The notes under the pieces were generated by a model. The model was not told the origin of the DNA. It did no database searches and was given only the letters and a program-made list of their open reading frames with translations. Shown piece after piece: positions 20,901-31,616 of a stretch of 64,000 nt of DNA (within the stretch, counting starts at the first letter, position 1; the number at the start of each line of letters is the position of its first letter). The position numbers and the translations under genes were made by a program. Source of the DNA: Panax quinquefolius (taxonomy: Eukaryota > Streptophyta > Magnoliopsida > Apiales > Araliaceae); NCBI GenBank assembly GCA_020205615.1, contig CM035171.1, positions 9,794,160 through 9,858,159 of the forward strand. Reading direction: 5' to 3'.

Positions 20901-23900
20901 TAACTCGTATCAAAATTGGAAAGTAATTAAACTCTATTGTGCTTCAACATAGTCACCAACCTGATGAATACTTTTACTATATGTAGCTTCGACTAATAGC
21001 AAGATTGGGAAGTAAGGGGGGGAAATATTAACGACAAAGAAAAAATATGCATACAATTATTTCGAAATTCACTTTTACTTGGATGTGGCCCCATGAGCTG
21101 TGCTTTTGGAGGCAAAGGTACAAATTCATCCTTAAAAGTCCTGACCCAAATAAATACCCTGTGATAATACCATTAAAATTTCGGTATGCTTTAACACAAC
21201 TACCAGCAGATAAAGAGCCCACAAGATTGGGAAGTAAGGGGGAAAAATATTAACGATAAAAAAAAAATTTGCATACAACTATTTCGAAAATCCCTTTTAC
21301 TTGGATATGGCCCCATGAGCTGTGCTTTTGGAGGCAAAGGTACAAATGCATCCTTAAAAGTCCTGAGCCAAATAAATACCTCACGATAATTATGATGATG
21401 ATACCATTAAAATTCAGTATGCATTAACATAACTACCAGTAGATAAAAAGCCCATTTTTCAAATCAAATAGATATGAACCAAAATAAACAGAAATTGAGA
21501 AGAAAGCTTAAAACAAAAATAAATAAATTGAAGATACCTGTAGATAAAACACCACAAGAAGACTTCCCGTTGTTGTTAAAGGGTCATTCACAGCAAAATC
21601 AAATAGGCACTTGTGAAGATGTTTCTCCTCATCCAAATCCCAAGGTAGTTCTATTATTTGATCTACCAACTTCCTTCTGATACAAAGACAACATATCTCA
21701 GTCACCAGTGCCTCCACCCAGTCCATACAAGTCTGAGACTCGTCTTTTAACATATCTGAAGCATTCCACAATGATTCATGCCTCAACTTCTTTTTCTTGA
21801 GTTTTGAGCATATCATTCTCTGGTACATAAATGCTTCAGTCAGAAGTCCACACTCCACTCTCACCCGAACAGCATTGACAGCCTCACTAAGTGAAACTAA
21901 CTCTGCACCACCATCACGTCCCGACCACCGTATAACCATAAAAGCTGCATCAGGATTTTGCCTTTCTAACAGAACTTGCGCTACCTTAGGATGAGTTGTT
22001 GGGCCAGAGATTTCTGGAAGAAGGTTACAGGCTTCCTAAGCAGCACAATGAGTGAAAAACATTTAGCATACGAGATTACGTAAAGGCATGAGTAATATAA
22101 CACAGATGATATATCATATGATTCGGCACTGTTTTGGTAATATGCCAATATCTGAGGCAACAATCAGTAATATATATAGAGATGTATTAACTGATTGGTA
22201 GCATAAATACCCAATAGTCAAGGCAAAGTACAAGCATTTAAGAACAAGCTGACTAAAATGAATATCCTAGATTCAGTAGATAAAATCCTGTTGGAAATAG
22301 AACAATGGTTTTTATTTTTTTGACAAGTAAAATTTTGTTAGAACAAGCTGCCAAAAAGGGGATGGCTCCCAGGTACACGGAGAGTATACAAAAGCAAAGA
22401 GACTACGCTCAAAAGACCGCACAGAAATTAGGGAGAAAATTCATAGTTCATTGTTTTCATCAAAACCTCACTGTGCATACAGATCATCGTATCATCCACG
22501 CTGCTAGAAGATGAAAAGTTAACAAACTAGTCATCCAAATTGGACAACACGAGGGCTAAACAACTGTAGCATATATATATATATTTGTGTGTGTTTTGTG
22601 TAGAACCGTTTAGATAATTTAATGCCACAGAAAATTCATCAAAACTTAATGCTGAGGAGTCAATTAATTAATTATCTAGAGAATATTAACAAATTCAATA
22701 ATATATTATAAAATGAATATAACATCTCATAATGATAAAATTTTACGGTAAAAAGGAAAAAAAGTTCCAAACCAAAATCCTGTTCTATTAGATTGAAGTT
22801 TGATAGCCCATTTGCTGCTAGATGAAGAATTCCTTAAACTTTTAAAGATTCAAAAATTGATGAAAAATCCGAAGAAAAAGAAAAAAAAATACCTGCAGAG
22901 CCTCATCAGTGTGGTTATCCAGAAGGAAAAAGGTAAAAGATTCCAGTAAGGAATGCCTTGTTATACCAAAAGTAGCAGCAAAGTCATCAATAACATATCT
23001 CCACTTCTCATCAGGAAGTGTCCAGTGCCGATCAAATAAGTAATACAAGAACTGTTCCAAAATTAAGGATATTCAACGTAATAATGCTCTGATTTGAAGA
23101 GCAGCTAGCTAGAGAGTGAATTTCATGGTATCCAAAAGAGATGTTAAAATTGATTATAGTGTTAATCCAGAAGGAAGAGGGTAATGGGGGTCATGGAGGA
23201 GAAATAACACACAACTACGCAAGGTCCATTATGTGAAACATTTTTCCGTAGGGGAAAGACTAGATATTAATAAATACATAAGTCACCATCTGAACAAGAA
23301 TGTGAAACCAATTATTTATTGAATGGAAAAGGATACAATTGCTTGCTTGGCTACCACCAAATCTGAACTTCCGTGTAAAAATAGTATGTCAACCGCAGCC
23401 CGCAGATTTTCAAATGGGTAGTATCCTGCCATTCCCTCTATATTAGACCGCAAGAAGGATGAGCTCCCATCCTTCTGCAAGGCTGAAATTTCTGACTTTT
23501 CTCCCATTTCACTTATAAATCCATCTTCTGCATCAATATTTTTTAGTGCATCTTCAATGAAAAGTGTGGAACCATATCTAATAGTGGACTCCGCAAGCTG
23601 ATTTATTGAATCAGGCCATGAACGTTGAACTGCAGCTGATTTCCTTTCATGGAGAATGGAGCGCCAAGAGGTGTAACTAGTGTGACGAGACCTGACATTC
23701 TCTAGAAACTGGTGTCTTATACACCAAATTATCATCTCCATGTGCTGATTATCCAAGTTCAAAATAATATTGATAAGAAGTTTATCAGCTATATCATAAA
23801 ATTATATATATATATACTGCTCTTTCCAGTTGACTATCTTTTCTGAACTATAAGACGCATCAAACACAATTTATTTCGTTTTAGCCAGATGGGCACACAA

Positions 23901-26900
23901 TTACAGTCGGTCATGCTGCAAGATACATTGAAATATAAATATATGATACCATTAACTATTGGCTATCGAGTATTATAAAAAAATATTAGTTGGATACTTG
24001 GATTACATTAACTATTGGCTATAGTAGTAAAATTAGGAACAAAAATTACAAAGACATAATTTAGCAAAGCTCAAATGACATAAGATTGAGAATTCCCTTA
24101 TTTCATTATTCAACATTCAAAATTCCACTTGATTAAACATAACACTAAACAAAATATCAATAAACTCTTTATTTGGGTTAGTTTTTACCATTTACTCATG
24201 ATTTTATCCCTTTAATTTAAGAATGATACAATTTAACATCACAAAGACATAATTTTACAAGCTATCTAACCATTCTGTTTTCTTAGAATGATACTAGGGG
24301 TTCCAAATGTTCTACCAAATTTTGTCCCCCAAATGATGTGTCATTATTAGATATCTCGTCTTAGAATGATACTAGGGGTTCCAAATGTTTTACCAAATTC
24401 TGGATCCCAAATGATGTGTCATTGTTATATTTAGTTGACTACAATTGATCGTAGAATAAAATCTGAATTTGAGAACCCAAATTTGGTTAAACATTTGGAA
24501 CCCCTATAGCATTAATTAAATATTTAATATATAATCCCCACTCTCTCCCTAGAAACGAAAAAAGTGCCCTCCCTCTCTCCAACAGTTCTAAAGAAAAGTA
24601 GCCCCAATCAATATGTGATATTCACACGTATTTGTAGTGATTATTCTTTCCTTCATAATCCTTCTAGTAGTTTTCTCTTATCTCTATTTTTTTAAGAATT
24701 GTGATACAATAATTGTTTTTCATCTAACGATTATACTCCTCTGACAAAACAAGATTATTTCTCAAAAAAATCAACATGTAGACGCAAGTGTCTGAAAGTG
24801 TCAAACACGTTCTAGACAAAAAGCATGGACTTGTAAAAGAAAATTCCAATTCTGGCGTGTTGGTGTCCAACACACACAAATTGACCTTGTGGAAGTGTCC
24901 ATGCTACTTAGCCACACACACATACATTATATATGTGTATGTATGTGAGACAAATAGACAAATAAAGTTTACCAACCACCTACTAAAAAGTTCACTAAAA
25001 ACTAAAGAAAGATGTAAATGCACACCCAAGTACTGAACTTGCTTGAACTTTTAACCATTGTGATGCCTTTTCCGGAATACTAGATTGTTTATAGAACATA
25101 GAGTTATCAAATTACATAAACAATAAAATAAAATAAATGACCATTCTCATAGGTTTTAGAATATAGCCTGGGAAAAATTAGTATAGCAGCTGAAGGATGT
25201 AAACCACTATTTTTATCATTAATAGCATGTAAATATCAAAGCAAAAAACACTAAGAAAGGTCTCTTTAACACAAGCACTGAATACTAAACAATCAAGAGC
25301 TAGATCAAATCAAACCTGCTTTGTTTTTAATACGCTCTCTTGCAAGTGGTGCAGATCATGAAACTGTGCTGAAAGAGAACCCTTAAATGATGATTCCAGA
25401 ACTTCAAGGACATTTGATATCCCAGCAAGCTTCACCAAAAACCTAAGAAGAGCACTCAACATTTCTTTCATCTCCTGTACTGTAAGATCATCTATTCTGA
25501 AGTCAAAGAGAACAAAACAAATTCAAAAGTAAACAAAAACTCATTTAAAATATTAAGGATACAGATCCTTTGAAGCTCCGTTATGATAGTTTTGAATGTT
25601 CGCTTGCACCAATCTTTGATCACCACTTCATCCAGCAAGAAAGCAACGATAGGATCACTAGATACAGCACTTTCATCCATACAGACATCTGTAACATCTG
25701 TTTCCCATTCGTCAAGGAAAACTGAACTTCTCATTAAAAATTAAAATATGTTAACTACAGTATATCTTCATACGCTAGTCTTGCAGCTTTAGTATATAAT
25801 AAACAATCACGTTTATGTCTCTTACTGTTTGTTTGTAGTTGAAAGAATTATGTCTCTTATTGTTGTCTTATCATTTTGCCAACATCTCCAAACAATAAAT
25901 GGTGAACCAAAGAAAGTAAAGATTGGACTTTCTCAACAACTTCACCCGCACAAATTTCCGGGGGTTGATTTTACAAGTGTAAAAGTATAAAACGGAGTAA
26001 ATTTATCAAAAAATGTAAACTAAAACAGAATCATTGCAACTGTTTGGAATAAGTAAAGAGACCATAAGTGGATACAGTGACAAATCAGAGAAACCAAGTT
26101 GTTCTCAATCGCAACATCAAATAGAGCATAAAGCCTGTCAACATCAGCAGTTAGTTGTTGGTCAGTCTCTTCTTTCTCTTGGAATCGGTCATCACATCTC
26201 TTGGAGATAAGACCAGCTTCAATGCACTCGTAGTAAAGGCGAAGCTGAAGTCTGTTCCCATTCTTTGGCAAAAGAATTCTACAGATTGGGCATATATCAC
26301 ACCTCTGACTACATTCTGCACATAAGGAAGCATGTCCACACGAGTTCAATACACTTTCAACAGAGCGTCCGCAGCTTCTCAAGTCTCTTGTTGCACGACA
26401 ACGCTCAACTTTTGCTTCATTGCACAACTCAATTAGTTCAATAGATGCCAAGTGCTCTAATGCTCTCTGTAAATTAAAATAATAAACAAAATTTATTTTC
26501 TCAAATGAGGACCAACTGCTTGAAAACCTAAACAAAGTGAAATTTTTCATCACTAGATTAGTAGATTGTAGATATAATTGTAAATACATGAATACTTGAT
26601 GGGCTCATGGAAAGCTAAAGAGTTATATATCCTTCTCGACCTAAGAGAAAAAATGAATAAACTAAACTAATGAACAGAAAATGAAAAAGATAGTTTGCAG
26701 ACCAAGAAATTACTAAGGTCCACTAATACCCCTAAAATGGTCCACAACATAATATTTTGAAGATCTTCAGAGATGCCAACTTCTGAACCAAAATCAGTGA
26801 TACGGTGAAACTTTAAGGAATTATAAAATAATTGAAGCGGTTCAATAGGGCATTGAATCTGTGAACTAACTATCCAAGCATTTATTTATTTATTATTATT

Positions 26901-27962
26901 ATTTTAATTTTCTAGGGGAACTCCAGTTTCTATAAACAACCATCCATATGTTATCTAAAAACTATCAGAATTCAGAACATTACTTCTAAACAGAGAAACC
27001 ATAAATTAAAAGGCTCAAAGTGATGCCACAACACCTCTCCTCAATATAGTTGGCTATCCATCCATATAGAAATAAAAAGGATATTAAAGCCCCCTATATA
27101 ACTAGACAAACAAAGAAATAATAGCATGATATTATAGCTCCACAAATATATCTTCAAGTCAAAACATTTTCTTTTTCCTGTAGGTACTTGTATGTAAAGG
27201 TTACGACACCGTGTGAGAAACTGCAAACAGATTTTACACCTATAACTAAAATATCTTTGCTCCTATTCAACTACGTTACTGAAACAGATTACAATAAACA
27301 GAACCACTTAAATACTAATTCAAACAGTTATTTCTTTACTTTCGTATTTGCCAAATAAAATAGTTCAATATTAATACTTTCAGGGATTTGAACTTACACC
27401 AAGACCATCACATTTAAACTGCATCTTATTGCATTGATTGATACATTAAAACACATATGGTCAAAGTTTAACTAATAATTATTCATTATTACATCTTCAC
27501 ACATACGTTCTGCCATACCTCTCATATGTCTACTCTGGGATAGTTGAAACATTACCTACTATCAATTTGAACATTGAAAACCAATGTTTTAATAGGTTTA
27601 TAGACAAAATCATGATATTAAAACACAGAAACAGCTGATAAATGGTTAAACATTTTCATCCATTCAACTCTAGTGTATATTAATGCAAGAACTTTCATGT
27701 TAGCTCAAAAGACATTGTTCAGAGGGTAACTGAATCTAAAAACCTAGTGGTGTATTTTTTTCCCCAGATTGGCCAAAAAAACCTAGATTAAAAACTAGGA
27801 TTCTTACTTCATATTATCAAGTAGTATAGAGAAATAAAGAGGTACCTGAACTTTTTTGCAACCGTAATTAAATTGACGAGGAGGAGGAGTTGTCCTGGTG
27901 ACGGCAAAACCGTTGCCGGAGTGAGAATTCACGGCGACTCCATCGAATCTCCTTCCTTCCAT
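17962..27962 (-). CDS. HOS1: HOS1-like RING-type E3 ubiquitin ligase / nuclear pore-associated regulator
   Basis: Ten exons join in frame to 977 aa: 27962-27846, 26466-26076, 25697-25563, 25491-25316, 23744-23337, 23051-22893, 22035-21538, 19825-19688, 18991-18261, 18142-17962. The start is MEGRRFDG. A variant RING finger lies at residues about 71-102 (CGRS..., NSCGHASLCAEC, CDICPIC). An ELYS-like helical region follows at about 280-620 (LFDRHWTLPDEKWRYVIDDF, FGITRHSLLESF, then VIRWSGRDG, VRVRVECGLLTEAF). The C-terminus is Ser/Pro rich, then acidic (DDNSEDEDQ), ending in basic RARRSRFSKK, a likely nuclear signal. In Arabidopsis, HOS1 ubiquitinates ICE1 and CONSTANS, binds the nuclear pore and represses cold response and early flowering. 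Length is close to the Arabidopsis protein (927 aa). Intron 9 has a GC donor. No broken frames; probably functional. Confidence 0.95.
18259..18266 (-). other. HOS1: GC-AG splice donor of HOS1 intron 9
   Basis: Exon 9 ends CTTCAAG followed by GCAAGTT. The AAG|GCAAGT form is the known consensus of rare GC-AG introns. Using it keeps the frame into exon 10 (DISS-LDEKDFPVEDA) and no nearby GT gives a sensible join. Confidence 0.8.
21001..21454. repeat. 222-bp tandem duplication in HOS1 intron 7
   Basis: Two head-to-tail copies (21001-21222 and 21223-21454) share AAGATTGGGAAGTAAGGGGG, then TGGCCCCATGAGCTGTGCT and GGAGGCAAAGGTACAAAT. They differ by scattered substitutions and a few small indels. 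Non-coding, in the 1.7-kb intron between exons 7 and 8. Confidence 0.9.
24282..24437. repeat. 78-bp tandem duplication in HOS1 intron 4
   Basis: CTTAGAATGATACTAGGGGT begins at 24282 and again at 24360, followed by closely matching sequence through AAATGATGTGTCATT. The second copy forms the left half of the adjoining inverted-repeat element. Confidence 0.85.
24372..24509. mobile_element. Short inverted-repeat transposon (MITE) in HOS1 intron 4
   Basis: The left end CTAGGGGTTCCAAATGTTTT matches the right end AAACATTTGGAACCCCTATAG as an inverted repeat. The terminal repeats extend about 40 bp, giving a 138-bp element with no coding capacity. The flanks are AT-rich and I could not define a clean target duplication, so the superfamily is unassigned. 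Confidence 0.75.
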
Positions 27963-29011
27963 TAATCAAATACTATGAAAAGTTATTAACACGAAGTTGT
28001 ATAGAGCATAAACCCTACGGGCGTATCGACAGGTTAAATTTAGCGCCAAATTGATTATTGGTGAGACTCGGACTGTTCCACCAAGTGAGTGTTCGTATGA
28101 GAGCGAGGGTTTTCAGACGCTTGAAAGAGGCTTTTGTTTTCGTATTTTACATTTTCTTTTACTACAACTAATAGTATTTGTTTATTTTCACCGTTGTTTG
28201 GAAACTTATCACTTTAGTCCCTCATTTGTAAGACCGTAAAATGAGCATCAAATTTGCGTAAATTATTCAAATACGAATAAATTTTAAATTTCGATAAATT
28301 ATTCAAATATTCTCAAATTATAATTTTCTACTGATATTCGAATTATATTCGTTCAAACTGTTCATGCTCGATTCAAATTATAAAATAGAAAAATAAAGTA
28401 TAAAAAATTCAAGTTTATTCTTAGTGGCCCACCAAATTACACAAAATTATGAGCTTTATTATTATTATTATTATTTACACTCATTTTGTCCCTAAACTGA
28501 TGGGTATATTACAATTTGTACACATCATCACAAAAAAGTAAAAGTATAATAAATAAATAAATTTGTCTTTAATGACCTAACATATTATATAAAATGATTA
28601 ATACTTTAAATTTTTATACTAATAGAGCTCGCTAAATGACATATTTACAATTCATTTTATGTATTTTATTTTATCTTTTTGGCTAATTTTTTTTTGTATA
28701 TTTAGACTCTTATTTTTTATTTTATTTTTAATGTCATAATCTATTACAATAATTTATTATAACTTAAGAGGAGAAGTGTATGTGGGGGAGTGAATAACGA
28801 TACTATTTGTTGAAGCCTTATGAAAATGTGACCGATTAATGGGACAAGTGGTGATCGATATTTTTAAACTTTATTTATCATTTTGGGGATGAATGAAATA
28901 TAATTATATTAAATGACATATTTATCTTTTATTTTATTATTATTATTATTATTTTTAAATAGACCTTAAGTTATCGTTCGAGGATGGACGAAATATATCT
29001 CATATATTTTA

Positions 29012-29021
29012 AACACGTGTT
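29012..29021. promoter_or_regulatory. G-box palindrome AACACGTGTT
   Basis: A perfect 10-bp palindrome with CACGTG core, 1050 bp upstream of the HOS1 start and 2.6 kb from the U-box gene start. CACGTG is the known binding core of plant bZIP and bHLH factors. Use here is inferred only. Confidence 0.35.
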
Positions 29022-29724
29022 CATGAGTTTGGGAAGAAAAAAAGAGAGAGAATAATTTAAAATTTTTGAAAGAAAATAAAGTAAAAGAAATGAAATTTAT
29101 TTTATTTTATTGTGTTTGTAAGTTTTGAAAAAAAAAAATTTAAAATAATATATTATTATCTCACCCTTATAAGATTATATTTTACAAATTATTATAAGTA
29201 TAGTTGCGATATTTTAGTTTACAAGTTAAGTGTTTAACAAATTTCCTTCATAATCTTTTCAATTTTAGAGGGAACTTTTGTTGGATTTTTTTAAAATTTA
29301 CTCCTCTTTACTAAAATATCACAAACAAACTTTTTTTTTCATTCATTCTTCAATTTTCATTTCTTTTTTTTCGTTTTTCTCGGTTTTCAAACTCGCAAAT
29401 ACATGTAAAAGACTCGCCAATAATTTTGATTTTATAATTATTTGTAGTAATAATTATAGTGTTTAATTATATATTAATATATTTTAATATTTTACCTTTT
29501 AATATATTTTAATAATTTATATTTTTATATTAAGAGATCTTCGAATCTTAACCGTCCACTTCTTACATAGCTTACCACCTAAGTTTATAACGAAATTGGG
29601 GTAGTTGGATGATTGTATACCGCTAAACCGTGAATCCTGATTTTGAAGTTTGACCTGGTCTTAGTTTAAGGGTCCAAGAAAAACTAGAGAATATACCCAC
29701 ACATGGAATTAACTTTGAGTCCTT

Positions 29725-29732
29725 CCACGTGG
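29725..29732. promoter_or_regulatory. G-box palindrome CCACGTGG
   Basis: A perfect 8-bp palindrome, also an ABRE-type core, between HOS1 and the U-box kinase gene. Binding is not shown; the motif can occur by chance. Confidence 0.35.
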
Positions 29733-29734
29733 GC

Positions 29735-29946
29735 ATGTATATTAGACATTTTTAATTTTTTTATTATTTTTATTTACTTGTGACTCTAAAAAAATATATA
29801 ATATTTATTTTAATCAAAATTTTTACAAAATATTATATTTTATGTGTAATTTGGATACACATACAAAAACAAAATTATACAAAATAAAAAAAAATTTAAA
29901 ATATCCAATTTTCCGGTCCCATTAACCGGTCTGCCTAGACTTATTC
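29735..29946. repeat. Possible short repeat related to 16806-17000
   Basis: AAAATATATAATATTTATTT near 29787 also occurs at about 16868, and TCTGCCTAGACTTATTC at 29930-29946 is the inverted form of GAATAAGTCTTGGCAGA at 16807. Together they suggest two copies of a small inverted-end repeat family. AT-richness weakens the case. Confidence 0.35.
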
Positions 29947-30036
29947 ATTAAATATTAAGCGGCCAAGAGTCAATATGTTTATGGTCTAGTTGGAGAAAAA
30001 AAAACAATTTTGATTTTTTAGAGTAATTACTTGATT

Positions 30037-30473
30037 CTAGTATATCCCTTCATTCTAAAATAAAAATAAAAAACAGTTTTAATATGTTTTTAATTTTAAA
30101 ATATATTTTTATTTTAAAACTATAAATGACATATAATTTCTAACATATTATCATGTCACTACTATTATATTTTTAATTAATATTAGAGATACGTTTTAAA
30201 AAATTTATTTATCTATTTAGTAAAATATAAGTAAATTGCAATTGAAAAATAGCAACGAAATATATAACTTTACAACAAAATTGCACTTGGCACATAATAA
30301 TAGTTTGTAAAAAAAATTCTTTTGATACGAGATAGGAATAAATTAGTATTTTATATAAATATAATATGAAAAATCAAGTCAATATTCCTTTAAAAACTAA
30401 AATTATAGTTAATAATAATAATAAAAATCATCCCTAAATGTATTGATTTGATAAAATAAGATGGAGGGAGTAA
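30037..30473. mobile_element. Stowaway-like MITE candidate
   Basis: The right end reads GATGGAGGGAGTA, inverse of the Stowaway start TACTCCCTCC. The left end TAGTATATCCCTTCATTCTAA is a poorer match. The interior is AT-rich and non-coding. It lies in the HOS1/U-box gene interval. Confidence 0.45.
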
Positions 30474-31616
30474 TTGTTAGTGGAACACTATTTCCACATT
30501 ATGGTATCCTACTATCCTCTCACACGGAATGTTAAACCCACCTTCTTTTTCACGAGTGAAAATATCAAAAATATCAATATATAAAAAGTCAACCATCGAG
30601 CATTCGGCATGATATTATGTGCGATACGTTTTTTTATATAAGTCGTTTTAGAGTTGTGCATAAATATTAAAAAAATAATTATATAACATTAAATATAATA
30701 TTAATTATCTATATTATTCTTATAGTAAAAAAAGAAAATGTTATTTATTTGACAAAAAATAATAAAAAAACAAAAATATATTTATTAATTGAGATAATAT
30801 TAAAAATTAAATAATTAATACTTACTTAAAATTATCAAATTACTTAAATTAACTAACAAAAATAATTCTCTAAAACTACTTAATAACGGAGGGTGTAAGA
30901 GAGTAGCTATTTATTGTGCAATGGAAGGATTAATAAAAATACATGTAATTGTCAAAGACTAATGGAAATACATTACGGCACGGTTTTTGCCTCTTGAGTC
31001 TTTGGTTGGGCCGTTGAGCAGTCGCTTCATGCTTCTATCTTCATTCATTCATCTCATCTGCTTCTCCTAAATATCAAAACTTTTGAATATTCAGGTCTTG
31101 TTTGACGAGGGAGAAAATACTACTCCTAGTAGTGATGGGTTTTCTTTAGATGGGTTCAAGGGAATTCTAAATTTAGAGTCGTCAGCTACTGGTACAGTTT
31201 TGAATTTGCTCGAATCTTGCGTTTCTTTCATAATCTCTTTTCTTTTTGGATATTAAAGCTTTTTTGTCATTTGGAATGTGCGTGTAATTTCAATGATGGG
31301 TTTAGGAGTGTGGTTACTTAGAATTTTCTGTCTCTCTGTGTCAAATTTTGCTGGGTTTAGAATGTCAGTTACATGTTAACGGGGTGGATTTCCTCTAGTC
31401 AATTTTCCAGAATTCTTTTTGTTATTCCTTGTTGCTCTGATTTGAACTAGATAGCTGTTGGAAATATCAGCTATCCACTATGGTATAATTATACCAAGTG
31501 AGTTTGTTTCTCAATTAAAAGAATGTCTCATTCCGTGATTGTTTAAAAACAGACAAACCTAATCTCCTATTAAGTCTTGTTTGTTTTAAATTATAGTGAA
31601 TATAAGTGGCAGAAAA

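Larger units (their letters stand above)
27963..31596. promoter_or_regulatory. Divergent intergenic region between HOS1 and the U-box kinase gene
   Basis: About 3.6 kb of very AT-rich DNA with the two genes pointing away from each other. It must hold both promoters and both 5' leaders. The U-box gene start is preceded by a probable leader intron ending TTATAG at 31596. Two perfect G-box palindromes lie inside (29012-29021, 29725-29732). A Stowaway-like element candidate spans about 30037-30473. No coding sequence seen. Confidence 0.55.

Noticed and set aside
25020..25060. Possible extra HOS1 exon in the 1.6-kb intron 4
   Set aside because: Exons 4 and 5 join in frame and match the family across the join, so nothing is missing.
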